From Nocardioides sp. W7 (lineage in GTDB: Bacteria > Actinomycetota > Actinomycetes > Propionibacteriales > Nocardioidaceae), in NCBI RefSeq assembly GCF_022919075.1, contig NZ_CP095078.1:3844001-3908000 (forward strand): 64,000 nucleotides of DNA, read 5' to 3'. Positions 53,492-61,657 of this stretch are shown in pieces (within the stretch, counting starts at the first letter, position 1; each line of letters starts with the position of its first letter). The translations under genes were made by a program, and so were the position numbers. The notes beneath the pieces were generated by a model, which searched no databases, was not told the origin of the DNA, and saw only the letters and a program-made list of their open reading frames with translations.

Positions 53492-55737
53492 TCCCTGCTC
53501 ACAGTGGTTCCCGACTCGTAGCCGATGTCGGTGGTCTCGTCGGCGGAGAAGACCATCGGCTGGGTGGCGTCGACCCGGCCGGTTCCGACGAGATCGCCGT
53601 CGTAGTACAGGGTGACGTCACCGCCCTTGGCGAGCCCGCCGCCGTCATAGGCGAACTCCACGCGCACCTGGTGCTGGCCGGCGGGAATCGCGGACTCCGC
53701 GACGGTGGGGTACTCGTGGATGCCGAGGGTGTTGTAGACGAACTTCGCCCTGCCGTCCTCGACGTAGACGGACCAGCCCCCGAACCGGCCGCCCTGGGCG
53801 ATGAGGACGCCTTCGGCGCCACCCTCGGGGATGTCGAGGTCGGCGGTGACGGAGAACGACTTGTTCTTGATGCTCACCACGCTGTTCTCGGAGAGTCGGC
53901 CCATGCCGGGGAAGAAGAGCTGGGAGTTGCCGTGGATCAACGTCGGTCGTCCGGCCAGGTCGGAGTTGAACCGCTCGGAGGTCCGGTCGTCGAGCGGCAG
54001 CACGTTGTACTTCACCGCCTCGATGAGCCACAGCCGCTGAAGCTTGGCCAGCATGTCGGGCTGGTCGGCGGCGAGGTTGCGGGCCTGGGTGTAGTCCACC
54101 TTGCCGTCGTAGAGCTCCCACACGTCCTCGTCGAAGGGCAGCACCTGCTGTCCCACCATCAGCCAGGGCGTCTTGTGCTTGGTGACCGCGCTCCAGCCCT
54201 GGTGGTAGATGCCGCGGTTGCCGAACATCTCGAAGTACTGCAGGTTGTGGCGCTCCTCGGCGGCGTCGTCGTTGAACGTGTAGGTCATGCTCGTGCCCTC
54301 GATCGGGGCCTGGAGGACGCCGTTCACCATCGTCGGTTGCGGGAGTCCGGCGGCCTCGAGGATCGTCGGGGCGACGTCGATGACGTGGCAGAACTGCGAC
54401 CTCAGTCCGCCCTTCTCCTCGATCCCGGTCGGCCAGTGCACGATGGTGCCGTTGCGCGTGCCGCCCCAGTGCGACGCCACCTGCTTGGTCCACTGGAACG
54501 GGGTGTTCATGGCCCACGCCCAACCGACCGAGTAGTGGTTGTACGACGACGGCGAGCCGAACTCGTCCATCTTGCTCAGCATGAACTCGAGGGTCTCGAG
54601 ACCGGCCATCCCGTTGAAGTTCGCCATCTCGTTGAACGCGCCGTTCATCGTGCCCTCGGCGGACGCACCGTTGTCACCGATGATGTAGTAGATCAGCGTG
54701 TCGTCGAGGACCTCCAGGTCCTCCAACGCGTCGATGATCCGCCCGACGTGGTGGTCGGTGTGCTCGAGGAAGCCGGCGTAGACCTCCATCTCACGTGCCA
54801 GCACCGGCTTGAGCTCATCGGGCATGTCCTCCCACGCCGTGATCTCGTCGTGGCGGGCCGGCAGCTCGGCCTCGGCGGGGATGATCCCCAGCTCCTTCTG
54901 CTTGGCGAAGGAGCGCTCACGCTGAGCGTCCCAGCCGTCGTCGAACATCCCGGCGTACTTGTCGGCCCACTCCTTGGGCACGTGGTGCGGGGCGTGGGTC
55001 GCACCCGGTGCGAAGTAGACGAAGAACGGCTTGTCGGGCATCAGCGCCTTCTGCTGCCGTACCCAGTTCACCGCGTGGTCGGCCAGGTCCTCGGTCAGGT
55101 GGTAGCCCTCCTCGGGGGTCGCCGGCGGCTCGATCGGCGTCGTGCCCTCGTAGAGCGCCGGATCCCACTGGTTGTTCTCACCTCCGATGAAGCCGTAGAA
55201 GGTCTCGAACCCACCGCCACCCGAGGGCCAGGCGTCGAACGGGCCCATCGGCGATGACTGCCACACCGGCACCTCGTGGCACTTGCCGAACTGGGCGGTC
55301 GAGTAGCCGTTGAGCTTCAGCGTGGTGGCCAGCGGCGCCATCGTGTTCGGCAGCACCGAGCTCTGCCCGGGCGCCGAGGTCGCGGTCTCGGTGATGTTGC
55401 CCATGGCCGCCGAGTGGTGGTTGCGGCCAGTCAGCAGCGCCTGGCGGGTCGGCGCGCACAGCGCGGTGGTGTGGAAGCGGTTGTACCGAAGGCCGCCCGC
55501 GGCCATGCGCTCGGCGTGCGGCGTCTGGCACGGGCCCCCGAAGGCGCTGCTGGCACCGAAGCCCACGTCGTCGATCAGCACCAGCAGCACGTTGGGTGCA
55601 CCCTTCGGCGGGCGCAACGGCTCGATCGGCGGGAACGAGGTGTCCGGGTCCTTCGCGTCGTACGTCGTCAACCCCGGGGTCGGTCGGTGCGGGATCGGCA
55701 GCATCGAGCGAGCGTGGTTGTCGGGTGCGGTGGTCAT
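53365..55737 (-). CDS. Arylsulfatase-type sulfatase
   Basis: 790 residues from ATG at 55737 (GGAG upstream), similar in length to the large mycobacterial arylsulfatases. It has NVLLVLIDDVGFGASSAFGG (metal-binding Asp pair), then TTALCAPTRQALLTGRNHH, whose C-x-P-x-R motif carries the Cys converted to formylglycine. IIGDNGASAEGTMNG supplies the second metal-binding pair. A C-terminal beta-rich domain starts near residue 610. No secretion signal is visible. No formylglycine-generating enzyme gene is in the window. Confidence 0.92.
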   Translation of the reverse strand: MTTAPDNHARSMLPIPHRPTPGLTTYDAKDPDTSFPPIEPLRPPKGAPNVLLVLIDDVGFGASSAFGGPCQTPHAERMAAGGLRYNRFHTTALCAPTRQALLTGRNHHSAAMGNITETATSAPGQSSVLPNTMAPLATTLKLNGYSTAQFGKCHEVPVWQSSPMGPFDAWPSGGGGFETFYGFIGGENNQWDPALYEGTTPIEPPATPEEGYHLTEDLADHAVNWVRQQKALMPDKPFFVYFAPGATHAPHHVPKEWADKYAGMFDDGWDAQRERSFAKQKELGIIPAEAELPARHDEITAWEDMPDELKPVLAREMEVYAGFLEHTDHHVGRIIDALEDLEVLDDTLIYYIIGDNGASAEGTMNGAFNEMANFNGMAGLETLEFMLSKMDEFGSPSSYNHYSVGWAWAMNTPFQWTKQVASHWGGTRNGTIVHWPTGIEEKGGLRSQFCHVIDVAPTILEAAGLPQPTMVNGVLQAPIEGTSMTYTFNDDAAEERHNLQYFEMFGNRGIYHQGWSAVTKHKTPWLMVGQQVLPFDEDVWELYDGKVDYTQARNLAADQPDMLAKLQRLWLIEAVKYNVLPLDDRTSERFNSDLAGRPTLIHGNSQLFFPGMGRLSENSVVSIKNKSFSVTADLDIPEGGAEGVLIAQGGRFGGWSVYVEDGRAKFVYNTLGIHEYPTVAESAIPAGQHQVRVEFAYDGGGLAKGGDVTLYYDGDLVGTGRVDATQPMVFSADETTDIGYESGTTVSRDYTAATSRFTGKIHWIQVDLGADDNDHFIEPEERLRIAMARQ

Positions 55738-55805
55738 GGGGATGTCTCCGTTCCGGGACGGGCCAGGGGCTCCCACCAGCGTGGACAGAGCGGGAACGGG
55801 GAGCG

Positions 55806-55822
55806 TCACGCAGCCTGCGTGA
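55806..55822. promoter_or_regulatory. Palindrome TCACGC-N5-GCGTGA
   Basis: A perfect inverted repeat 69 bp upstream of the sulfatase ATG. Half-sites and spacing are as at 52056; both are followed by a TCATCGSCG-like stretch a few bases on. Confidence 0.5.
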
Positions 55823-55977
55823 AAAGCGTGGCTCATCGCCGGCGCCCCGTACGCCTCGAAGCCGGAGATCGTCGGCGGGGGAAGGTCCCGGGCGGTGAAG
55901 CCGCCGACGGCAACGCCCAGCACGTCCGGGCAGCAGTGGTACCTCGCTGAGGACGCTCCCCGCCCACCGCCGCGGTG

Positions 55978-56559
55978 TCAGGCCCGGTCCTCCGGCGAAC
56001 CGTCGTCGGTGGCGTCCTTGGCCGCGGCCTTGATGTCCTCGGCGACCACGTCGTCGACGGCGCCCTGGACGATGGCGCTGGCCTCAGCGAGTGCCTCGGC
56101 GATCTTCACCGCACCGGGATCGGAGACGAGCGCCACGATGCCCGAGTGACCGATCTCGATGGACTTCTCCAGCTCGGAGGCGAGTTCGTTGCGGTGGTGG
56201 CGCTCCCGCAGCTTGCCGACGACCGCGCCGCCCGCACCGACGGCGGCGGCGCTGCCGAGGATCGACGGCGGGAAGATGACGCCGAGCGCGATGCCGCCGA
56301 CGACACCCCAGCGGAGACCGGACCGCGTGCTGTGGTCGGTGGCCTCCTGGACCTCGACCTTGCCGTCATCACCTCTCTTGACCACCACGACGCCCTCGAT
56401 GTCGACGGTGCGACCGTCCTCGACGGCCTTGAGGTCCTCGTACGCCTGCCACGCCGACTCCGTGTCCGCGAAGTCTGCGACCAGGAGCGTGTACGCCCCG
56501 TCCGTCACGCCTGCGACCACGTCGTCGTCCGACGCGCTGGGGTTCTGGCTCTCCGACAT
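55978..56559 (-). CDS. DUF1269-type membrane-associated protein (copy 3)
   Basis: 193 residues from ATG at 56559. The N-terminal part is YTLLVADFADTESAWQAYED; the middle is a glycine-rich hairpin, GVVGGIALGVIFPPSILGSA; and the end is KIAEALAEASAIVQGAVDDV plus an acidic tail. Architecture as in copy 1. It is upstream of the sulfatase on the same strand, 240 bp away. Confidence 0.82.
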   Translation of the reverse strand: MSESQNPSASDDDVVAGVTDGAYTLLVADFADTESAWQAYEDLKAVEDGRTVDIEGVVVVKRGDDGKVEVQEATDHSTRSGLRWGVVGGIALGVIFPPSILGSAAAVGAGGAVVGKLRERHHRNELASELEKSIEIGHSGIVALVSDPGAVKIAEALAEASAIVQGAVDDVVAEDIKAAAKDATDDGSPEDRA

Positions 56560-56640
56560 CGTTCGCTCCTCTGCGCTGACCCGCGAAGACCGGACCGGTC
56601 TCCTGCCACTCGACGGTGCCAGGAGATCGAGGCCGGCGAA

Positions 56641-56657
56641 TCACGCAGGATGGGTGA
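56641..56657. promoter_or_regulatory. Palindrome TCACGC-N5-GGGTGA
   Basis: An inverted repeat with one mismatch, 82 bp upstream of the DUF1269 copy 3 start. Its right part AGGATGGGTGA recurs exactly at 38666-38676, about 70-80 bp upstream of the frameshifted YihY gene. Confidence 0.45.
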
Positions 56658-57247
56658 AGACGCCCGGCCCCGGCGCAGCATGGCGGGCAGGTGCCGTGGC
56701 GGTGCGGATCCCTGCCCGGTCCGGCGACGTTCTCGGGTTGTACGTCGCCGGGCCGACCGAGAGCTCGCTCTGCGCGCGCGACACCGGCTCCGAGAGCGAC
56801 ACCTTCCTCTACGTCGCAGGCAACCTGACCTCCGGGCCCGCCACCGCTCCTGACAACGCCCCCGCCTTCCAGATCGCCGTCGCCGCGACGCTGGAACCTG
56901 ACGCCGACGCCGACGCCGACGGCTACGGCGACGTCAGCCAAGATCTGTGCCCGACCGAGGCGAGGACCCACGCCACCTGCCCCGCGCCGCAGACGAAGGC
57001 CGGGAAGGCCCGGGTCAAGAAGAAGCTGGTCAAAGGCCGACGCCAGGTCACCGTTGCGTTCTCGGCGAGCAAACCCGGCGGGCGCTTCCAGTGTGCCCTC
57101 GACTCCGCCACGAAGTTCCGGACCTGCACCTCGCCGCACAGGACGAGGCTGAAGGTCGGCAAGCACGTCCTCCGGGTCCGCTCGATCGGGGCCAACGGCC
57201 AGATCGAGACCACGCCTGCTGTGGTCAGGATCAGGATCAAGAGATGA
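56654..57247 (+). CDS. C-terminal part of a secreted beta-rich protein, probably N-terminally truncated
   Basis: About 197 residues if read from GTG at 56654. It has VRIPARSGDVLGLYVAGPTE, an Asp-rich calcium-type stretch DADADADGYGDVSQDLCPTE, and an Ig-like end, KPGGRFQCALDSATKFRTCT. Such modules end large secreted actinobacterial proteins. There is no signal peptide and the frame upstream runs into the divergent DUF1269 gene, so the front of the gene seems lost. The start overlaps the palindrome at 56641. Confidence 0.5.
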   Translation: MKTPGPGAAWRAGAVAVRIPARSGDVLGLYVAGPTESSLCARDTGSESDTFLYVAGNLTSGPATAPDNAPAFQIAVAATLEPDADADADGYGDVSQDLCPTEARTHATCPAPQTKAGKARVKKKLVKGRRQVTVAFSASKPGGRFQCALDSATKFRTCTSPHRTRLKVGKHVLRVRSIGANGQIETTPAVVRIRIKR

Positions 57248-57576
57248 CCGACCCCGGACCGCCGGGCATGAACTACCGCCGTGAGTCGATCGAGCCGCCG
57301 CCGAGGACTTCGAGCGCGATCTGACCGTCCTGAGGTCGAGTCTCTCCACCGCCAGGCGCCAGCACTGGGAAGGTGCTGTGCAGCCCCTGCCCCCTACCGG
57401 GCGTTCAGGCGACCGTCGAGGCACCCAGAGCGACATCACTCGCGACCCTCTGCCCGGTCGTCGAGTCGCACTGTCGGCACGCCCGATTCTGGGAAACGCA
57501 GCTGAAAAGGCACTCTTAGGACGATCGAACAGCGCTGCACGATGAGTGGCGTACGTGTGAATCTCGGGAGAAGGCC
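57248..57576. other. Intergenic region, no gene seen
   Basis: 329 bases without a frame that has both a start site and plausible protein character. GGGAGAAGG lies just before the next ATG. Nothing else could be assigned. Confidence 0.5.
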
Positions 57577-58050
57577 ATGAGCATCGACGCAGACAAGTAC
57601 GGCGATCCGTACACCAGGACCGGAAGCCCCACCGGCCATGACACCGAGCGCCCCTCGGCGGCGCTTGGCGGCCCGGACAGTTCACAGGCGGCGGCTCGCC
57701 TACTGGAGATGACCGCCAACGAGACTGAGAAGTGGCGCTCCGATGCCAGGAGCGAGGCCGCCGCGATCGTGGCCGAGGCCCACCAGGAATCTGCTGCCCT
57801 CGGGCAAGCCGCCCGCGAGGAGGCCGAACGCCTGGTGACCTCGGCTCGGGACGAGGCAGCCAAGACGACGAACGACGCGCGAGTGGAGGCGGATCGGGTG
57901 CGGGAGGAGACAATCGCGTTCCGAAGCAGCCACGACGAGGAGATCGCTCGACTCCAGCAGGTTGCGACCGAGCACCGACAGCGACTGCGAAACCACTTGA
58001 CCGAGATGCTCGACCAGGTCGACTCCACCCCTGGGGTGACCGACCGGTAG
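57577..58050 (+). CDS. Coiled-coil protein, DivIVA-like in character
   Basis: 157 residues from ATG at 57577 with GGGAGAAGG upstream. After about 40 disordered residues it forms one long coiled coil, as in AARLLEMTANETEKWRSDAR and EARQ/EAER heptads up to RLRNHLTEMLDQVD. It has no membrane helix. The look recalls DivIVA/Wag31 or Septum-associated filaments, but the N-terminal DivIVA lipid-binding motif is missing, so the family is not assigned. Last gene before the island junction. Confidence 0.7.
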   Translation: MSIDADKYGDPYTRTGSPTGHDTERPSAALGGPDSSQAAARLLEMTANETEKWRSDARSEAAAIVAEAHQESAALGQAAREEAERLVTSARDEAAKTTNDARVEADRVREETIAFRSSHDEEIARLQQVATEHRQRLRNHLTEMLDQVDSTPGVTDR

Positions 58051-58328
58051 TCCCCATCCGGGTAGGCCGGATCGTCCCCGCGATGACCCGTCTACCAATT
58101 CGGTCCTGCCATCACGAACGGCCCTCGACAAGTGGGCCCGGCCGGAGGGCGATGCGCGGGCACCCACAGCCCCGGCGCCGATCGTCATGGCAGACCGTCG
58201 CAGCAGCGTTCTACCTCCGTGCGTTCCAGGGCTCCGTCACACCCTCCCGGTCGCACGTGGTCGACGCCCGGGGGGCTCACCGTGATCGAAAGCGGATAGC
58301 ACCTGGGTAGCAATCTCAGAAATGACGA

Positions 58329-58364
58329 AGGCCTCTGACCTGCAACGATGCAGGTCAGAGGCCT
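58329..58364 (-). terminator. Perfect 16-bp hairpin beyond the tRNA 3' end
   Basis: AGGCCTCTGACCTGCA at 58329-58344 pairs perfectly with 58349-58364 around an ACGA loop. Read leftwards it lies directly downstream of the displaced tRNA end at 58376 and so is most simply the original tRNA terminator. Part of it (GCAGGTCAGAGG) is repeated at 58454-58465 inside the island. Confidence 0.75.
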
Positions 58365-58375
58365 TTCGTGGGGAT

Positions 58376-58397
58376 TGGGCGATACTGGGTTCGAACC
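58376..58397 (-). other. Attachment-site junction: displaced 3' end of a tRNA gene, probably tRNA-Val
   Basis: Read on the minus strand this runs from GGTTCGAAC through CCAGTATCGCCCA. It supplies a T-loop, the 3' half of the T-stem (CCAGT) and the acceptor strand ATCGCCC plus A73. The matching 5' T-stem half should be ACTGG, but the sequence here is CAAAGG, so the match stops at the T-loop. That is how attL looks when an element recombines at a tRNA 3' end. The intact tRNA would lie at the far end, outside the window. The tRNA-Val identity is from memory of the ATCGCCC acceptor arm. Confidence 0.65.
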
Positions 58398-58550
58398 TTT
58401 GAGAATGGGGCTACCACGAGACCCCTCTCTAGGTCCATCTTTAGGGTAAACTCGCAGGTCAGAGGGCATTTTGTCCGCGGACAGGTTCGGACACTTCCGG
58501 ACACGAAATGACCGCGTTATTCCCCGGTTATTCCCCGAAAGGCGATACTG

Positions 58551-59711
58551 ATGGGCCAAAAGATTTCGTCCAGGCAGAGGGCTCGGCGCGGCTTCGGACG
58601 GATCGAGGAACGGGACAACGGGCGCTACCGTGCGGCCTACACCGGGCCCGACCGTCAGCTCTACCGCGCCCCGATGACCTTCGCTTCGCGGGACGACGCC
58701 GTGGCCTGGCTGTCGGCTCGGCGCGCCGAGATCGAGATGGAGGTGTGGGCCCCGGAGGTGGCGGCTCGCGGGGCGGCGAGCCGATCGGTGCCGACGCTGC
58801 AGGCGTACGCGGACATCTGGCTCGAGACGAGGAAGACCCAGGGTCGCGCGCTGCGGCCCACGACCCGACAGCAGTACCGGATGCTGCTCGACACGTTCAT
58901 CTACCCGACGTTCGGCGACGAGCGCATCGACCGGATCTCGGCTGACGACGTGAACGCCTGGTACGACGCCCTCGCGCCCGGACGCGAAACGATTCGCGCC
59001 CACGCCTACAGCCTCCTCCGCACCATCTTCGCCAGCGCCGCTTCGGAGCGCCCCCATCCCCTGGTCCCCTACAACCCGGCTCAGATCCGCGGTGCCGGCA
59101 GCGCGAAGCGAGCCCACCACGTCCAGCCAGCCAGCCTCGAAGAACTCAGGACGGTCGTCGAGGAGATGCCGGATCGCTACAAGCTCATGGCGCTCCTGGC
59201 CGCGTGGTGCGCCATGCGCTTCGGCGAGCTGACCGAGCTCCGGCGCGGCGACATCGACTTGCGCACCGGACGCGTGAAGGTCCGCCGTGGAGTGGTCCGA
59301 GTCGACGGCGAGTTCATCATTGGTCCACCGAAGACCGACGCGGGCGTCCGCGACATCGCCATCCCGCCCCACCTGCTGCCGCTGGTGAAGGACCACCTCT
59401 CCGACCACACCGCACCCGGCCGAGAATCGCTGCTCTTCCCGGCCGCGGGCGACAGCAACCGCCACATGGCCCCGGCGACCCTCTACAAAGTCTTCTACCC
59501 GGCACGCGAGGCAGCCGGCCGCCCGGATCTCCGTTGGCACGACCTCCGGCACACCGGTGCCGTACTGGCCGCGCAGACCGGCGCCACGCTGGCGGAACTC
59601 ATGGGTCGCCTTGGTCACTCCACGCCAGGGGCAGCGATGCGCTACCAGCACGCGGCTGCCGACCGCGACGCCGAGATCGCCCGACGCCTGTCGGAGTTGG
59701 CCGGCTCATAG
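58551..59711 (+). CDS. Tyrosine recombinase / phage-type integrase
   Basis: 386 residues. An N-terminal AP2-like arm-binding region (GRYRAAYTGPDRQLYRAPM), then a SAM-like core-binding domain (LQAYADIWLETRKTQGRALR). The catalytic domain has Arg in CAMRFGELTELRRGD, the H-x-x-R motif in RWHDLRHTGAVLA, the His of GRLGHSTPGAAMRYQH and the nucleophile Tyr in that same stretch: all present. It lies 153 bp from the attachment junction. Upstream DNA holds short direct repeats (TTATTCCCC twice; CGGACA several times), likely arm-type sites. Confidence 0.93.
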   Translation: MGQKISSRQRARRGFGRIEERDNGRYRAAYTGPDRQLYRAPMTFASRDDAVAWLSARRAEIEMEVWAPEVAARGAASRSVPTLQAYADIWLETRKTQGRALRPTTRQQYRMLLDTFIYPTFGDERIDRISADDVNAWYDALAPGRETIRAHAYSLLRTIFASAASERPHPLVPYNPAQIRGAGSAKRAHHVQPASLEELRTVVEEMPDRYKLMALLAAWCAMRFGELTELRRGDIDLRTGRVKVRRGVVRVDGEFIIGPPKTDAGVRDIAIPPHLLPLVKDHLSDHTAPGRESLLFPAAGDSNRHMAPATLYKVFYPAREAAGRPDLRWHDLRHTGAVLAAQTGATLAELMGRLGHSTPGAAMRYQHAAADRDAEIARRLSELAGS

Positions 59712-59800
59712 GCGGGAGTATGACGTCGGCCAACCTGACACCTGCCCGTGCAGCGGACTCGACGCGCGTTCCCTTGCGGGGCCGTCAAGCGGCCTTAAAG

Positions 59801-60022
59801 TCACCAAGACGGGTGCTCGTAGGGTTCGCGGTGGACCCTGATGTCACGTACTGGCAGCGACACACTGGCAGTAGCGAGGGCCCTGCGGACGACGTTCTCG
59901 AGCCACTGGTCTCGCGTGAGTTCGGCTAACCCTCCGATGTGCTCCTCGACCTGCGCAAGTAGCCCCGAGTCGATCGAGAAACCGAGCTCAGTCCGAGGAG
60001 CACGGTCTGCAAGATTGGTCAT
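59801..60022 (-). CDS. Small helical protein, possibly antitoxin- or ribbon-helix-helix-like
   Basis: 73 residues from ATG at 60022. ELGFSIDSGLLAQVEEHIGG then LAELTRDQWLENVVRRALAT gives a beta strand followed by two helices, as in small CopG/RHH regulators. No toxin-like gene adjoins. An in-frame ATG at 60034 is the alternative start. Function not assigned. Confidence 0.45.
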   Translation of the reverse strand: MTNLADRAPRTELGFSIDSGLLAQVEEHIGGLAELTRDQWLENVVRRALATASVSLPVRDIRVHREPYEHPSW

Positions 60023-60207
60023 GATGAGCGACATCCATTCGTTCGTCACTAGGGATTCAGGCCGATCGGACGACGAACCCGATGTCGAGTATGGGAGCGC
60101 CCTAACGACGGGACTGATTCGCGATTCGGGACCACACGAGAGAGTATCCCGAGGAGTCTCTTCCTCCTGGGCGCGACACGGGCACACCATCGCCTAGGAG
60201 GGGACTG

Positions 60208-60360
60208 CCCAGGGATCCCAACGCCGCCGCGGTGATCCGGCTCGTCGGAGCCGTCCTCATCGACATGCACGACGAGTGGATCGCCAACGACCGCCGCGAC
60301 CTCTCCGAGGAGTCCATGGCCCTCCTTAACAACCCCGTGAATACGGAGACCACGCCGCAA
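60208..60360 (+). pseudogene. IS256-family transposase remnant (C-terminal end)
   Basis: The frame reads NAAAVIRLVGAVLIDMHDEW, then IANDRRDLSEESMALLNN, the C-terminal signature of IS256-type transposases (RLVGAVLxxxHDEW...RR.LSxxSMA). No catalytic DDE part remains upstream, and I see no intact terminal repeats. It shows past insertion activity in the island. Confidence 0.75.
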
Positions 60361-60477
60361 TCAACAGCGGCGAGTAGGGCACCGAGGACCCCTCAAAGCC
60401 CACCACCCCGCGGGACTATGTCGGGACAAGACCGTCCTCCCTACATCCAGCGACAACTCCAACAAGGTGATCCGACG

Positions 60478-61284
60478 TCACTGATTGCAGGGCAACGGCG
60501 TTGAGAATCGGCCCCACAAGATGGACGCGACGGCGTCGTGGCTGTGGATGCTCTCGAAGTTGCGCACGCTCACCGAGTGGGCGATCCCGCGCTCACGGCA
60601 AGCCTGCGACAGATCGCGCGCCATATCCTCGACGAAAGCCGGACGGTCGTGGGCCGCCATGGTCACAACGCGCTCGTCTGGACGCTTGATCAGTGGGAAA
60701 ACAGGGCTCGAACCGACCGAGCGGATCATGGCGAACGCGGTGGCAACGTCCAGTGGGTAGATGTCCTCATCTCGGCCCACCGTCGTGAGACGGACCCGAC
60801 TGCGCTGATTGTGGGCCCCGTAGTCACTGATTGCCTTGCTGCACGGGCAGAGGCTCGTCACATCCGTGCCTACGGTGACGGCGAGTTCGGTCTGGTCGGC
60901 GACATACGTCGCCTCAAGCTCAACGTCGCAGACTTGCCAGGCTTCCTTGGATGACGCCGGCGCTTCGACGAGGAATGCCATCGGCATGGCCAAGCCAACC
61001 TGGACCCTGTCGACGTCAAGGCGGTCGGCTGCGACCTTGAGTGCGTGCGGGAACCGCTCGGGCTCCAGATCCTGGAGTTCGTCATGGATGATCTCGACCA
61101 TCCGGCTCATGTGGGTGCCGCGGCGATCGGCCGGCAACGTCACCGTCACGTCGAACGTCGCGACGCCAGCGTGCCTGCTCGTCCCGTCGTTGAAGCGGAC
61201 GGGGTACTGCACCCCAGCGATGCCGACTCGATCGAGTTCGATTCCACGCTCGTCCACCTGCTCTTGAATGTCCGGCAGCGCCAC
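60478..61284 (-). CDS. folE2: GTP cyclohydrolase FolE2 (GTP cyclohydrolase IB type)
   Basis: About 268 residues from GTG at 61284; GGGAG lies upstream inside the queD tail. It has VGIAGVQYPVRFND, the FolE2 signature TSLCPCSKAISDYGAHNQRS with its active-site cysteines, and the late ESIHSHDAVASI. It turns GTP into dihydroneopterin triphosphate, the first step towards preQ0. It is the last gene of the minus-strand queC-queE-queD-folE2 operon, 4 bp after queD. Confidence 0.92.
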   Translation of the reverse strand: MALPDIQEQVDERGIELDRVGIAGVQYPVRFNDGTSRHAGVATFDVTVTLPADRRGTHMSRMVEIIHDELQDLEPERFPHALKVAADRLDVDRVQVGLAMPMAFLVEAPASSKEAWQVCDVELEATYVADQTELAVTVGTDVTSLCPCSKAISDYGAHNQRSRVRLTTVGRDEDIYPLDVATAFAMIRSVGSSPVFPLIKRPDERVVTMAAHDRPAFVEDMARDLSQACRERGIAHSVSVRNFESIHSHDAVASILWGRFSTPLPCNQ

Positions 61285-61288
61285 CCGA

Positions 61289-61657
61289 CTACTCCCCGCG
61301 GTAGATACAGCCAGAGGTGCAGGTTTCGCGAACTTGTACCTCGGTGAGGTTCGGAAGGCTGGCACTCAGACGATCCCAGATCCACTTCGCCAGCACCTCG
61401 CTGGTCGGGTTCTCAAGGCCCACTACGTCGTTGAGGTAGTGGTGGTCGAGCGCATCCTCAAGGGGCTTGAACGCGGCCTTCAGGTCGCCGAAGTCCTGAA
61501 CCCAACCAGTGCTCTCCCCCACCGGCCCAGCCACGTGTACCTCGACACGATAAGAGTGTCCGTGAAGACGAGCGCACTTGTGACCCTCGGGGACGTTTGG
61601 CAGCCGGTGAGCTGCCTCAAAGGTGAACTCCCGGTAGATCTCGGCAGTGTGGGTCAC
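61289..61657 (-). CDS. queD: 6-carboxy-5,6,7,8-tetrahydropterin synthase QueD
   Basis: 122 residues from GTG at 61657, which overlaps the queE stop (GTGA) and has AGGAA upstream. Zinc-binding His in FTFEAAHRLPNVPEGHKC and the CARLHGHSYRVEVHV motif (catalytic Cys with two zinc His). Later PLEDALDHHYLND and NPTSEVLAKWIWDRL. It converts dihydroneopterin triphosphate to carboxy-tetrahydropterin. Confidence 0.94.
   Translation of the reverse strand: MTHTAEIYREFTFEAAHRLPNVPEGHKCARLHGHSYRVEVHVAGPVGESTGWVQDFGDLKAAFKPLEDALDHHYLNDVVGLENPTSEVLAKWIWDRLSASLPNLTEVQVRETCTSGCIYRGE

Noticed and set aside
58376..58397. A complete tRNA gene
   Set aside because: Only the T-loop and 3' strand are present; no partner T-stem, anticodon arm or D-arm follows on either strand.
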